Origin: Paracoccaceae bacterium
GTDB taxonomy: Bacteria > Pseudomonadota > Alphaproteobacteria > Rhodobacterales > Rhodobacteraceae
Assembly (NCBI GenBank): GCA_002708925.1
Contig: PAPN01000030.1
Location: 1-50,367, forward strand
DNA length: 50,367 nt
Reading direction: 5' to 3'
Shown here piece after piece: positions 1 through 8,564 of the stretch (positions within the stretch are counted from its first letter, which is position 1; every line of letters starts with the position of its first letter). Made by a program: the position numbers and the translations under genes. The notes under the pieces are model-generated. The model was not told the origin of the DNA, ran no database searches, and saw only the letters and a list, made by a program, of their open reading frames with translations.

Positions 1-1602
1 GATCATGGCCTCGGCGGCGGGGCTGTTCATGCCCATCAGGTTGCGCGTGCCGGGTGTGTCCACCCCGGCAGAGCCCCAGTAGAGTTTCTGCTCATTGCCC
101 GGAGACAGCGACAGATCGCGGCGGAAATAGATCATGTCAAAGTCATATTCGCGCTCGCGTTCGGCATATTGGGCGTTGTCCACGGTCGAGAGCGTCATCT
201 GAATGCCCAGTCGCTCCATCGCCTGGGCGTAGATGTTGAAAATCGCCTGGCCGGTGGTGTCGCCCTGGCGCAGCAGGATCTCAAAGGCAAAGCGCTGGCC
301 CTCTGGGTTTCGCAACACGCCGTCCTGAACGGTCCAGCCGGCCTGTTGCAGCAGCTCCATTGCGCGGCGCAGATCCTTGCGGTTGCGTGGGCGGGTGTCG
401 CCGGCGGGCAGGGTGTAGCCCTCAAGCGTGCCGGGCAGCAGGGTCTTGGCGAAAGGCGCCAGCAGATCGGCCACCTTGCCCGAGGCGGCGCCGGGTTGCA
501 GCCCCAGTTCCGAATTCGAGAAATACGAGCCGATCCGATCCTGCCGCCCCCCCGTCAGCGTGTCGTTGATATAGGCAAAGTTGAAGGCATGGATCAGCGC
601 CTCGCGCACGCGCCAGTCCTGAAACTGCGGGCGGCGGGTGTTCATCACATAGCCGGTCATGCCGGTGGGGCGCTGGTGCTGGATTTCCGATTGCACCACA
701 TCGCCGCGTGCAACGGCCGGAAACCCATATTCGCTGGCCCAGGATTCGGCGTTGAAATCCCGGTAGAAGCTCAGCTCTTGCGCTTTGAAGGCCTCGAACA
801 GGACGGTGCTGTCGCCGAAAAACTCGATCCGGATTTCATCGAGATTGGCGATACCCTGACGGATCGGCAGATCCCGGCCCCAGTATTCGGGATTGCGGGT
901 CAGGCGGACATAGCGGCCCTGTTCGTAATCGTTCACCACATAGGGCGCGCTGCCGATGGGGACATCATGAATGGTGGTGGCGGTGAAATCGCGCCCCTCC
1001 CATTGTGCTTTTTTCAGGATGGGGCGCAGGCCGGCGATCAGCGCCAGCTCGCGGTCCTCGGTGTTAAAGCTCAGCCGGACCGAGCGTGGCCCGGTCTGGG
1101 TGATGCTGGCCAGTTTGCGGTGAAATCCCCGGTAGCGGGGGTGGCCCTGGGTGCCCAGCGTTTCGAAGGACCAGATGACATCTGCCACCGTCACCGGGCT
1201 GCCATCCGAGAATCGCGCCTGGGGGCGCAGGGTGAATTCCACCCAGGATCTGTCCTCGGGGGTTTCGACCGATTCGGCCAAAAGACCGTATAGGGTGAAT
1301 GGTTCATCCAAATTTCGCGCCATAAGGGATTCATGCGTGAGGAATCGCAACTGCCAGGGCACCGTTCCCTTCCGTATGAAAGGGTTCAGCGAATCGAATC
1401 CGCCGGTATTGCCCTCGACCAGGCGGCCTCCGGTGGGGGCCTGAGGGTTCACATAAGGCAGGGACACAAAATCTGGGGGCAGAGCAGGCTGACCATACAT
1501 CGCAATACCATGGCTGGGATCGGCCAGCGCCCCCGAGGCCAAGAAAACAAGCGCCAAACTGGTGCGAATGGGGCGCGCGCATCGGAAAAATAGTGATCTC
1601 AT
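1..1602 (-). CDS. Peptide-type ABC transporter substrate-binding protein, YejA-like (C-terminus beyond window)
   Basis: Periplasmic binding protein of solute-binding family 5, which delivers oligopeptides or similar solutes to an ABC importer. The frame is open from an ATG at 1602 to the left edge: 534 codons are present and the C-terminal end is missing. Residues 1-27 form a signal peptide (basic start, hydrophobic core, ending ALA before Asp). The mature start, with HGIAMYGQPALPPDF near residues 31-45 and YVNPQAPTGG after it, is typical of the YejA branch of the family. Internal family features include FTLRPQARFSDGSPVT and a later GYVMNTRRP segment. The partner permease and ATPase genes would lie left of the window. 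The family is well supported; the ligand is not known. Confidence 0.88.
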   Translation of the reverse strand, partial: MRSLFFRCARPIRTSLALVFLASGALADPSHGIAMYGQPALPPDFVSLPYVNPQAPTGGRLVEGNTGGFDSLNPFIRKGTVPWQLRFLTHESLMARNLDEPFTLYGLLAESVETPEDRSWVEFTLRPQARFSDGSPVTVADVIWSFETLGTQGHPRYRGFHRKLASITQTGPRSVRLSFNTEDRELALIAGLRPILKKAQWEGRDFTATTIHDVPIGSAPYVVNDYEQGRYVRLTRNPEYWGRDLPIRQGIANLDEIRIEFFGDSTVLFEAFKAQELSFYRDFNAESWASEYGFPAVARGDVVQSEIQHQRPTGMTGYVMNTRRPQFQDWRVREALIHAFNFAYINDTLTGGRQDRIGSYFSNSELGLQPGAASGKVADLLAPFAKTLLPGTLEGYTLPAGDTRPRNRKDLRRAMELLQQAGWTVQDGVLRNPEGQRFAFEILLRQGDTTGQAIFNIYAQAMERLGIQMTLSTVDNAQYAEREREYDFDMIYFRRDLSLSPGNEQKLYWGSAGVDTPGTRNLMGMNSPAAEAMI

Positions 1603-1681
1603 TTTGGGGACAATCCTGCTCTGCCCTTTGTTTCTTGGCACTTAGCGTAGCGATGATTTGAGGCCAGTTCAAACTTTTGGC

Positions 1682-1710
1682 TTGGAGTCGGGCAGGCAAT
1701 TGCTTATAAA
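1682..1710 (+). promoter_or_regulatory. Sigma70-type promoter for a small transcript
   Basis: TTGGAG at 1682-1687 and TATAAA at 1705-1710 are separated by exactly 17 bases. This is a good vegetative promoter match in a genome where such matches are rare. It predicts a start near 1717, well upstream of the dehydrogenase gene. Confidence 0.55.
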
Positions 1711-1716
1711 GAATTC

Positions 1717-1793
1717 ACTGCTCGATAGGTTTCTTGCCTGTATGAAACCTGCCTCAATAACTTAACGCCGGCTTCGTGCCGGCGTTTTTTTTG
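1717..1793 (+). ncRNA. Candidate small RNA of about 75 nt with two hairpins
   Basis: A promoter-like sequence, a short structured body and an intrinsic terminator are found in the right order and spacing. The predicted transcript has a first hairpin, AGGTTTC (1727-1733) pairing with GAAACCT (1744-1750), then a single-stranded stretch CTCAATAACTT, then the terminator hairpin. There is no convincing open reading frame. It could instead be an attenuated leader of the downstream dehydrogenase, but the terminator is strong and 140 bases remain before that gene's start. It was not recognised as a named RNA family. Confidence 0.5.
1764..1792 (+). terminator. Intrinsic terminator
   Basis: A perfect 9-bp stem, AACGCCGGC at 1764-1772 with GCCGGCGTT at 1778-1786, encloses a 5-base loop and runs into eight T residues. 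On the minus strand no T-tract follows, so it acts on plus-strand transcription. Confidence 0.85.
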
Positions 1794-1932
1794 CCTAAAT
1801 GCCAGGCAGCAGGATCGGCGGCCGCGCGCCGCATACGCATTTCTACGAATACGGTTTTTTCCCCATTCGCGGCGCGGGCGTGCTATCTCGATCCTGAATG
1901 CTGCAAGTGCGAAAGATGGAGGACGCATCAAC

Positions 1933-2706
1933 ATGACTCTGACTGGAAAAACCGCCGTGATCACCGGGTCGAATTCTGGCATCGGGCAGGGCGTTGCGCG
2001 TGAATTGGCGCGGGCGGGGGCGCATGTGGTGCTGAACTCGTTCACCGACCGCGAGGAAGATCACGCGATCGCCGCCCAGATCGCCTCGGAATTCGGGGTC
2101 GAGGCGCGCTATATCAGGGCGGACATGTCCAAGGGCGACGACTGCCGCGCGCTGATCGCGCAGGCTGGCGCCTGCGATATTCTGGTGAACAACGCAGGTA
2201 TTCAGCATGTCGCGCCGATTGATGAGTTCCCGGTGGAAAAATGGGACGCGATCATCGCGATCAACATGAGCTCGGCCTTTCATACCACCGCGGCCGCGCT
2301 GCCGATGATGCGCAAAGCGGGCTGGGGCCGGGTGGTCAATATCGCCAGCGCCCACGGGCTGACCGCCAGCCCGTTCAAATCGGCCTATGTGGCGGCCAAG
2401 CACGGGGTTGTGGGGCTGACAAAGGTGACCGCGCTGGAAACCGCGCGCGAGCCGATTACCTGTAATGCGATTTGTCCGGGTTATGTGTCTACCCCGCTGG
2501 TGGAGGCGCAGATCCCCGATACGATGGAGAAATACGGGATGAGCCGCGAAGAGGTGATCGAGAAGGTGCTGCTGGAGCGCCAGCCCTCGAAACAGTTTGC
2601 CAGTGTCGAGCAGCTGGGCGGGACCACGGTGTTCCTGTGCTCGGATGCGGCGCAGCAGATTACGGGAACCTCGATCAGTGTGGATGGCGGTTGGACCGCG
2701 CTGTAA
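1933..2706 (+). CDS. bdhA: D-3-hydroxybutyrate dehydrogenase
   Basis: NAD-dependent cytosolic enzyme that interconverts 3-hydroxybutyrate and acetoacetate, used in polyhydroxybutyrate and ketone-body metabolism. The 257-residue protein is a classical short-chain dehydrogenase. It has the cofactor motif TGSNSGIG (residues 11-18), NNAG (86-89), Asn111, and the catalytic set Ser139, Tyr152, Lys156. The segment NNAGIQHVAPIDEFP and the C-terminal ISVDGGWTAL match 3-hydroxybutyrate dehydrogenases better than other SDRs. The ATG is preceded by GGAGGAC. The patatin-like gene that follows on the same strand may act in the same storage-polymer or lipid pathway (inference). Confidence 0.9.
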   Translation: MTLTGKTAVITGSNSGIGQGVARELARAGAHVVLNSFTDREEDHAIAAQIASEFGVEARYIRADMSKGDDCRALIAQAGACDILVNNAGIQHVAPIDEFPVEKWDAIIAINMSSAFHTTAAALPMMRKAGWGRVVNIASAHGLTASPFKSAYVAAKHGVVGLTKVTALETAREPITCNAICPGYVSTPLVEAQIPDTMEKYGMSREEVIEKVLLERQPSKQFASVEQLGGTTVFLCSDAAQQITGTSISVDGGWTAL

Positions 2707-2729
2707 GGGCACCTTAGTGAGGTTGGTCA

Positions 2730-2797
2730 GGGGGGCGCTGCCCCCCGCGCCTGAGGGCGCGCCCCCCGGAGTATTTAGAGAACAAAGAAAGAGGCGA
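2730..2797 (+). repeat. Intergenic hairpin-GGAGTATTT element, copy A
   Basis: Hairpin GGGGGG-cgctg-CCCCCC (2730-2746), a second GC hairpin, then CCCCCCGGAGTATTT and a purine-rich tail AACAAAGAAAGAGG. The tail runs straight into the ribosome-binding region of the next gene. Related copies occur at 29988, 33549 and, inverted, at 33633. Confidence 0.65.
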
Positions 2798-2802
2798 GTT
2801 TC

Positions 2803-3843
2803 TTGGTGAAAAAGCGGATCAACCTGGCGCTACAGGGGGGCGGGGCGCATGGGGCGTTTACATGGGGTGTTCTGGACCGGCTGCTGGAAGAGGATGATAT
2901 TGAGATTGCCGCGATTTCGGGGTCATCGGCTGGGGCGATGAACGGTGCGGCGTTGAAGTCGGGCTGGATTGAAGGGGGGGCGCAGGGGGCGCGTGACAAG
3001 CTGGACTGGCTGTGGGGGAAGCTGGGGGCGGTGCATGATATGCGCATGACGACTTGGCTGGCGGGGTTGATGCCCGATACCACCGATCTGCTGCATACGG
3101 CGCTGGAATATTCGCTGCCCTTTACCTTTGCCGATACGGTGTCGCGGATGTCTTCGCCTTATGCGTTCGGACCGTTTTACAAGAACCCGTTGCGGCCGAT
3201 TGCCGAGGCCTTTGAGTATGAGAAGGTTTGTGCGCGCGCGGGGCCGTGTCTGTTTGTCGGGGCGACGAATGTGCGTACCGGGCGGATCCGGGTGTTTTCA
3301 GGCGAGGAGATGTCGGCGGATGTTCTGCTGGCCTCGACTTGTTTGCCGACGCTGTTTCAGGCGGTTGAGATCGAGGATGCGGGAACCGGGCAGACCGAGG
3401 CTTATTGGGATGGGGGGTATACGGGTAATCCGGCGCTTTTCCCGTTGTTCGACAAGGACTTGCCCGATGATATTCTGATTGTGAACATCAACCCGCTGGA
3501 GCGGCGCGATATGCCGGTGACCCCGCAGGAGATTCAGAATCGGATCAATGAGATCAGTTTTAATTCGTCCTTGTTGCGTGAATTGCGGGTGATTTCCTAC
3601 GCCCAGCAGATGCGCAAGGCCTGGGACAGCAATGGCGACGGGATGAAGAATCTGAACGTGCATATGATTGCCGATGATGTGCTGATGAACGAGCTGTCTG
3701 TCTCCACGAAGCTGGTGCCCAGCCCGTTTTTGCTGATCCGGATGAAAGACGCCGGGCGCGAGGCGGCCGAGGCTTTCCTGGCGCAGCACAAGGGCGATCT
3801 GAACAAGCGTAGCAGCGTTGATCTGGAGCAGATGTTCACCTGA
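2803..3843 (+). CDS. Patatin-like phospholipase
   Basis: Predicted Ser-Asp dyad lipid acyl hydrolase of the patatin family. The 346-residue protein shows the oxyanion-hole motif GGGAHGAF (residues 12-19), the nucleophile elbow GSSAG (40-44, Ser42) and a DGGYTGNP motif with the catalytic Asp near residue 203. No signal peptide is visible, so it is likely cytoplasmic. Translation can begin at TTG 2803 or GTG 2806, with the purine-rich GAGGCGAG just upstream. It follows bdhA by 96 bases occupied by the repeat element. Related proteins are often found near polyhydroxybutyrate genes, so a role at storage granules is possible but not shown. Its stop overlaps the convergent DUF502 gene by 8 bases. 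Confidence 0.87.
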   Translation: MVKKRINLALQGGGAHGAFTWGVLDRLLEEDDIEIAAISGSSAGAMNGAALKSGWIEGGAQGARDKLDWLWGKLGAVHDMRMTTWLAGLMPDTTDLLHTALEYSLPFTFADTVSRMSSPYAFGPFYKNPLRPIAEAFEYEKVCARAGPCLFVGATNVRTGRIRVFSGEEMSADVLLASTCLPTLFQAVEIEDAGTGQTEAYWDGGYTGNPALFPLFDKDLPDDILIVNINPLERRDMPVTPQEIQNRINEISFNSSLLRELRVISYAQQMRKAWDSNGDGMKNLNVHMIADDVLMNELSVSTKLVPSPFLLIRMKDAGREAAEAFLAQHKGDLNKRSSVDLEQMFT

Positions 3844-4555
3844 CCGGCGCGTTCGGCGCAGTATCTGTCGGCGTTTGCGGTGGCGTGGCGGGGTTTTTGG
3901 GGTTGGGATAGACCAGCCCGGCCGAGATCACCAGTTTGGCGGCGTCCTCGACGCTCATGTCCAGCTCGATCACGTCCTCTTTGGGAAAGAACAGCAAAAA
4001 GCCCGAGGTTGGGTTCGGCGTGGTGGGGACGAAGATGCTCATGAGCGGGCTGTCGGTGCCGCCGCGGGTTGCGACCTCGCCCTTGGCCTGGGTCGAGACG
4101 AAGCCGATCGCCCAGATGCCCCTGCGCGGGTATTCGATCAGGCAGGCTTTCTCGAACGAGCGTTCTGACTGGGCGAATACGGTCTCGGCGATCTGCTTGG
4201 CCCCCGAATAGATCGAGCGGACGACAGGCAGCCGGTGCACCAGCGATTCAGCCCAGCGGATCAGGGACCGGCCCAGCAGCCCCTTGGCGACCCAGCCGAT
4301 GATGATGGTGAACACGATGCCAAAGAAAATCCCGACACCGCGCAGGTTGATGCCGATATAGGGTTCGGGCTGGAACCGTTCGGGCACCAGCGGCAGCACG
4401 ACGCTGTCAATCCATCCCATCAGGGTCCAGACCAGCCAGATCGTCAGGCCCACGGGTGCGATCACCACCAGACCCGTCAGAAAGCTGGAGCGCAGCCGGG
4501 CCAGCAGGCCGGGCCGGCGCAAAGGCGCGGGGTCTTCGTCAAAAGGTGTGGTCAT
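3836..4555 (-). CDS. DUF502 family inner-membrane protein
   Basis: Conserved membrane protein of unknown function, 239 residues. A short charged N-terminus with proline and arginine leads into two hydrophobic helices, about residues 25-48 and 72-94 (second includes GIFFGIVFTIIIGWVAKG). A soluble domain follows, with the family signatures RLPVVRSIYSGAKQI, FPRRG-like YPRRGIWAIGFV and VFVPTTPNPTSGF-like segments. The C-terminus is a Pro/Thr-rich tail. No enzymatic motif was seen. It lies convergent to the patatin gene and 68 bases downstream of psuG on the same strand, with no evident functional link. Confidence 0.85.
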   Translation of the reverse strand: MTTPFDEDPAPLRRPGLLARLRSSFLTGLVVIAPVGLTIWLVWTLMGWIDSVVLPLVPERFQPEPYIGINLRGVGIFFGIVFTIIIGWVAKGLLGRSLIRWAESLVHRLPVVRSIYSGAKQIAETVFAQSERSFEKACLIEYPRRGIWAIGFVSTQAKGEVATRGGTDSPLMSIFVPTTPNPTSGFLLFFPKEDVIELDMSVEDAAKLVISAGLVYPNPKNPATPPQTPTDTAPNAPVR

Positions 4556-4623
4556 CTGGTCCTGAATAAGCTGCGGGCTTTTGCGCTATGTAGGAGCTTT
4601 GCCCCCCTGTCACAATGGCTGGT

Positions 4624-5556
4624 TCAGCCCGATGGGCGGGTTTCATCCTGTTTCACCAGCTCGGCGGCAATTCTGGCGGCCAAAGCGGCATTGTTCAGCA
4701 CCAGCGCGATATTCGCATTCAACGAGCGCCCGCCCGTCAGGTCGAAAATCCGGCGCAGCAGAAACGGGGTGACGTCCTTGCCGGCGATCCCCAGCTCTTG
4801 CGCATTCTGTGTGGCCTCGGCGATGATCGGGGTCAGCTCAGACGGAGGAATTTCATGCTGGGCCGGGATGGGGTTGGCGATCAGCTGCCCGCCGGGCAGG
4901 CCCAGATCGGCGCGCATCCGGTGGCTGGCGGCAATATCGGCGGCGCTGTCCATGCGCAGCGGCGCGGGCAATCCGCTGTCGGCGGACCAGAACGCAGGAA
5001 AGGCATCCTGCCCATAGGCGATCACCGGCACGCCCTGGGTTTCCAGCACCTCCAGGGTTTTGGGCAGGTCCAGAATGGCCTTGGCCCCGGCGGCCACGAC
5101 GGTGACAGGGGTCTGGGCCAGTTCCGCCAGTTCGGCCGAGATGTCAAAGCTCAGCTCGGCACCCTTGTGCACCCCGCCGATCCCGCCGGTGGCAAAGACA
5201 CGTATCCCCGCCAGCGCGGCAGCGATCATGGTTGAGGCAACGGTGGTCGCGCCCGTGCCCTTGGTGGCCAGGCAGGCGGCCAGATCGGCCCGCGACAGTT
5301 TCGCCACGTTCTTGGCCTGGGCCAGCTCTGTCAGCTGAGGGGTGGTCAGGCCCACATGCAGCGTGCCGGTCAGCACCGCGATCGTGGCCGGCACCGCGCC
5401 CATATCGCGCACCATGTCCTCGACTGCCTGAGCGGTTTCGAAATTCTGCGGCCAGGGCATTCCGTGGGTGATGATCGTGCTTTCCAGCGCCACCACGGGA
5501 CGGTTTTCATCAAGGGCCGCGGCGACCTCGGGGGACAGGATCAGGGGCAAGGTCAT
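4624..5556 (-). CDS. psuG: Pseudouridine-5'-phosphate glycosidase
   Basis: Cleaves or forms pseudouridine 5'-phosphate from uracil and ribose 5-phosphate in pseudouridine salvage. The 310-residue protein starts MTLPLILSPEV at 5556; a longer reading frame upstream is only the kinase gene read in another frame. Family motifs: ESTIITHGMPWPQN (residues 25-38), FATGGIGGVHKGAE, and AAGAKAILDLPKTLE, which carries the likely catalytic lysine. The C-terminus has NPIPAQHEI and LNANIALVLNNA. The start overlaps the stop of the kinase gene in an ATGA, so the two are co-translated. Kinase and glycosidase together make the complete two-step breakdown route. Confidence 0.93.
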   Translation of the reverse strand: MTLPLILSPEVAAALDENRPVVALESTIITHGMPWPQNFETAQAVEDMVRDMGAVPATIAVLTGTLHVGLTTPQLTELAQAKNVAKLSRADLAACLATKGTGATTVASTMIAAALAGIRVFATGGIGGVHKGAELSFDISAELAELAQTPVTVVAAGAKAILDLPKTLEVLETQGVPVIAYGQDAFPAFWSADSGLPAPLRMDSAADIAASHRMRADLGLPGGQLIANPIPAQHEIPPSELTPIIAEATQNAQELGIAGKDVTPFLLRRIFDLTGGRSLNANIALVLNNAALAARIAAELVKQDETRPSG

Positions 5557-6437
5557 GCTGGGGGTTCTCCGGAAACATAGGTGGCTGCGGCGCGCAGGGC
5601 CTGCGCAAGCGCAATATCGGCGGGGTGGCCCGCGCGTTCGGCGGCGATATGCGCCGCCATGAAGGTATCGCCCGCGCCGGTCACGCGCGTGACCAGAACC
5701 TGAGGCGGGGTGGCGGTCAGAATGCCCTGCGCGCTGCCCTGGGCGGCCATATTGCCGCCATCGGTGACCAGCACGCGCTTGGCCCCGCGCGCAATCAGCC
5801 CATGCGCAGCCTGAGCGGCATCGGCAAAAGCGGTCTGGCATAGCAGCCCCGCCTCTTCCAGGTTCACATACAGAACGGCGCGCGGATGGCGCAGAAACGG
5901 CAGCAGGCGCTCGGCCTTACCGGGCGAGGCCGGGGCGACACGCAGATCGGCGCGGGCAAAGGCCGGATGCAGGGCGATTTCCTCCAGCAGGGCTTGGGTC
6001 AGGTTGCCATCCAGCGCGATCAGCCCCTCATAGGGGCGGGTTTCATCGCCCAAAGGCCCCTCGGTCAGCGGGGTCAGGATCTTGCGGCCCGCCAGCTCCA
6101 GCGAATGGGCATCGGCAATGGCCGCGACCAGCCCGTTCGCGCCCTCCACGGCCATATAGCGATCGGTCGGCAGATCCTCTGACCGATAGGCCAGATCGGT
6201 GGCCACGCCCAGGCGCTGACAGGCGGCGATCAGCTCGGCCCCTTCGGCGTCGCGGCCAATCGCCGTCAGCACCGAAGGACGCAGCCCAAAGCGCACCAGC
6301 GCCATGGCAATGTTCAGGGCCACGCCGCCGGGCAGGCGCGTGATCCGCCCCGGCACATCCGAGCCGCGCCGCATCACCGCCGGCGAGCGGCCAATCACGT
6401 CCCACAGGACCGAGCCAATGCACAATATTTCTGTCAT
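5553..6437 (-). CDS. psuK: Pseudouridine kinase (PfkB family)
   Basis: Phosphorylates pseudouridine to its 5'-phosphate, the substrate of the overlapping psuG product. The 294-residue protein is a ribokinase-fold sugar kinase: the N-terminal strand ILCIGSVLWDVIG, the substrate motif GGVALNIAMALVRFG and the C-terminal anion-hole motif VTGAGDTFMAAH with the catalytic Asp. Family membership is clear from sequence. The specificity for pseudouridine is inferred from the ATGA overlap with psuG. It is the first gene of the pair, transcribed away from rpsB. Confidence 0.88.
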   Translation of the reverse strand: MTEILCIGSVLWDVIGRSPAVMRRGSDVPGRITRLPGGVALNIAMALVRFGLRPSVLTAIGRDAEGAELIAACQRLGVATDLAYRSEDLPTDRYMAVEGANGLVAAIADAHSLELAGRKILTPLTEGPLGDETRPYEGLIALDGNLTQALLEEIALHPAFARADLRVAPASPGKAERLLPFLRHPRAVLYVNLEEAGLLCQTAFADAAQAAHGLIARGAKRVLVTDGGNMAAQGSAQGILTATPPQVLVTRVTGAGDTFMAAHIAAERAGHPADIALAQALRAAATYVSGEPPA

Positions 6438-6564
6438 GCCTCAGCCTTTGCCCGGAATGCGGCGATTGGCAAGCCTGCCTTTTCGTTAACCCGTTCCGAG
6501 CCGCCCTGCCGCCCCGCTGAATTCCGGTTTTCCCCGCCCATCTGCGCGCCGCAGGGCAGGGGGG

Positions 6565-6592
6565 TTGCGCCCTGGGCAAAACCCGTCTATAC
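6565..6592 (+). promoter_or_regulatory. Candidate promoter of the rpsB-tsf operon
   Basis: TTGCGC (6565-6570) and CTATAC (6587-6592) are 16 bases apart, about 120 bases before the rpsB start. The leader between this promoter and rpsB is a possible site for ribosomal-protein feedback, but no known leader motif was recognised. Confidence 0.4.
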
Positions 6593-6711
6593 GCGCGCCA
6601 TTCAAACCCGCAGGCGGGGTTGGGCCCATGAGGGAGACATCCTTATGTGTCCGCCGGTTGAAGCATCCGCTTCTCACCCCCGCTGAGGCGAAACCGGAAA
6701 AGGAAAACGAC

Positions 6712-7473
6712 ATGGCTCTTCCCGAGTTCACCATGCGCCAGCTGCTGGAAGCAGGCGTTCACTTTGGCCACCAGACCCAACGCTGGAACCCCCGTATGGG
6801 CGAGTTCATCTACGGTAGCCGCAACGGCATCCACATCATGGACCTGACCCAGACCATTCCCATGCTGGACGCGGCTCTGAATGTTGTGCGTGACACCGTT
6901 GCCAAGGGCGGCCGCGTGCTGTTCGTCGGCACCAAGCGCCAGGCCGCAGCCCCGATCGCGGACGCTGCCGAGCGCTGCGCACAGTATTACATGAACCACC
7001 GCTGGCTGGGCGGCACCCTGACCAACTGGCAGACCGTTTCGCAGTCGATCAACCGTCTGAAAGCAATCGACGAAAAGCTGGAAGGCGGCGCCGAAGGCCT
7101 GACCAAGAAAGAGCGCCTGAACATGGAACGCGACCAGGAGAAGCTGCAAGCTTCGCTGGGCGGCATCCGTGAAATGGGCGGCGTGCCGGATCTGCTGTTC
7201 GTCATCGACGTGAAAAAAGAAGCGCTGGCCATCGCCGAAGCCAAGAAACTGGGCATTCCGGTTGTGGCCGTGGTTGACACCAACTGCTCGCCCGATGGCA
7301 TCGACTACATCATCCCCGGCAACGATGACGCCGCCCGCGCCATCGCTCTGTACACCGATCTGGTGTCGCGCGCGGCCCTGGACGGCATGACCGCTCAGAT
7401 GGGCGCCGCCGGCGTGGACCTGGGCGCTCTGGAAGAGACCGTCGAGGAAGCCATCGAAGGCGCCGAAGCCTAA
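6712..7473 (+). CDS. rpsB: 30S ribosomal protein S2
   Basis: Structural protein of the small ribosomal subunit. The start chosen is [21 protein letters not shown] at 6712 with AAGGAAAA upstream; the open frame extends further 5' but that part is the untranslated leader. The 253-residue length fits S2. Diagnostic segments are [27 protein letters not shown] and [12 protein letters not shown], followed by [25 protein letters not shown]. tsf follows on the same strand, the usual bacterial order. Confidence 0.98.
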   Translation: MALPEFTMRQLLEAGVHFGHQTQRWNPRMGEFIYGSRNGIHIMDLTQTIPMLDAALNVVRDTVAKGGRVLFVGTKRQAAAPIADAAERCAQYYMNHRWLGGTLTNWQTVSQSINRLKAIDEKLEGGAEGLTKKERLNMERDQEKLQASLGGIREMGGVPDLLFVIDVKKEALAIAEAKKLGIPVVAVVDTNCSPDGIDYIIPGNDDAARAIALYTDLVSRAALDGMTAQMGAAGVDLGALEETVEEAIEGAEA

Positions 7474-7498
7474 GGCCTGGCCGTCATCAAACTGATAC

Positions 7499-7522
7499 GG
7501 GCTGCGGGCATTGTCCGCGCCC
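7499..7522 (+). terminator. Intercistronic hairpin between rpsB and tsf
   Basis: GGGCTGCGG at 7499-7507 pairs with CCGCGCCC at 7515-7522 (eight base pairs, one bulged T) around a 7-base loop. No T-tract follows, so it is more likely a pause, processing or partial attenuation site than a full terminator. Confidence 0.45.
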
Positions 7523-7554
7523 GACACATAGATTTCAATTCGAGGAGAGCCACT

Positions 7555-8430
7555 ATGGCGATCACTGCTGCACAGGTAAAAGAACTGCGCGAATCCACCG
7601 GCGTTGGCATGATGGACGCGAAAAAAGCCCTGGTTGAAAACGATGGCGACATGGAAGCCGCCGTTGACTGGCTGCGCACCAAAGGTCTGGCCAAAGCCGC
7701 CAAGAAAGCCGGCCGTACCGCCGCCGAGGGCCTGGTGGCCGTCGCCGTGGACGCTGGCAAGGGTGTTGCTGTCGAGGTGAACTCGGAAACCGACTTCGTT
7801 GCGAAAAACGCCGAATTCCAGGGCATGGTGAAAGACATCGCCGGCGCGGCGCTGACCGTTGCCGATGTTGACGCGCTGAAAGCGGCCGAGATCGGCGGCA
7901 AGACCGTCGAAACCATCATCACCGACAAGATCGCCACCATCGGCGAAAACATGTCGCTGCGCCGCATGGCCTCGATCGAGGCGGGCACCGTTGTCACCTA
8001 TGTGCACAACGCCGCCGCGGATGGCATGGGTAAAATCGGTGTTCTGGTCGGCCTGAACGGCGGTGACGAGGCATTCGGCAAACAGGTTGCCATGCACATC
8101 GCAGCCGCGAACCCCGCCGCCCTGGGCGAAGCCGATCTGGATCCGGCCGTTGTCGAGAAGGAAAAGCAGGTTCAGATCGACATCGCACGCGAATCCGGCA
8201 AGCCCGAGAACATCATCGAAAACATGATCAAGGGCCGCATGAAGAAATTCATCGCTGAATCGACTCTGCTGGGTCAGGCGTTCGTTGTGAACCCCGATCT
8301 GACCGTCGAAGCTGCCGCCAAAGAAGCTGGCGCCGAGATCGTCGGTTTCGTCCGCATGGAAGTGGGCGAAGGCATCGAGAAGAAAGAAGAAGACTTCGCA
8401 GCCGAGGTGGCCAAAGCCGTTCAGGGCTAA
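7555..8430 (+). CDS. tsf: Translation elongation factor Ts
   Basis: Guanine-nucleotide exchange factor for EF-Tu. The 291-residue protein begins [26 protein letters not shown], the UBA-like N-terminal domain. It carries the EF-Tu-contacting motif TDFVAKN (residues 79-85) and a coiled-coil region with [17 protein letters not shown]. The ribosome-binding site GAGGAGAG lies 7 bases before the ATG. It forms an operon with rpsB and ends in a strong terminator 25 bases downstream. Confidence 0.98.
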   Translation: MAITAAQVKELRESTGVGMMDAKKALVENDGDMEAAVDWLRTKGLAKAAKKAGRTAAEGLVAVAVDAGKGVAVEVNSETDFVAKNAEFQGMVKDIAGAALTVADVDALKAAEIGGKTVETIITDKIATIGENMSLRRMASIEAGTVVTYVHNAAADGMGKIGVLVGLNGGDEAFGKQVAMHIAAANPAALGEADLDPAVVEKEKQVQIDIARESGKPENIIENMIKGRMKKFIAESTLLGQAFVVNPDLTVEAAAKEAGAEIVGFVRMEVGEGIEKKEEDFAAEVAKAVQG

Positions 8431-8454
8431 GCCCAGCTGCATAAGTTCCAAAAG

Positions 8455-8484
8455 AACCCCAGGTCTTTGGCCTGGGGTTTTTTT
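8455..8484 (+). terminator. Intrinsic terminator of rpsB-tsf
   Basis: AACCCCAGG (8455-8463) pairs with CCTGGGGTT (8471-8479), loop TCTTTGG, followed by seven T residues. The opposite strand also ends in a T-rich stretch, so it may work in both directions. Confidence 0.9.
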
Positions 8485-8524
8485 ATGTGGTTTAAACCGC
8501 AGGGCAGGGCACCTAGGGCGCATA

Positions 8525-8564
8525 AAAAGAGGCGGCGCTGTCCAGCCACAGGACAGCACCGCCT
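8525..8564 (-). terminator. Strong intrinsic terminator on the minus strand
   Basis: A 14-bp stem with one mismatch (8530-8543 with 8551-8564, 7-base loop) is followed on the minus strand by CTCTTTTTATG. It faces transcription from the LuxR side. It lies 335 bases beyond the luxR-like stop, which has its own terminator-like hairpin, so it probably ends a separate transcript. Confidence 0.8.

Noticed and set aside
169-1293. 374-codon plus-strand frame opposite the YejA-like gene
   Set aside because: The minus strand encodes a clear solute-binding protein with signal peptide; the plus frame has no recognisable domain.
6643-8559. 638-codon minus-strand frame opposite rpsB-tsf
   Set aside because: Shadow of two highly conserved genes; low-complexity His/Gly/Phe-rich composition.
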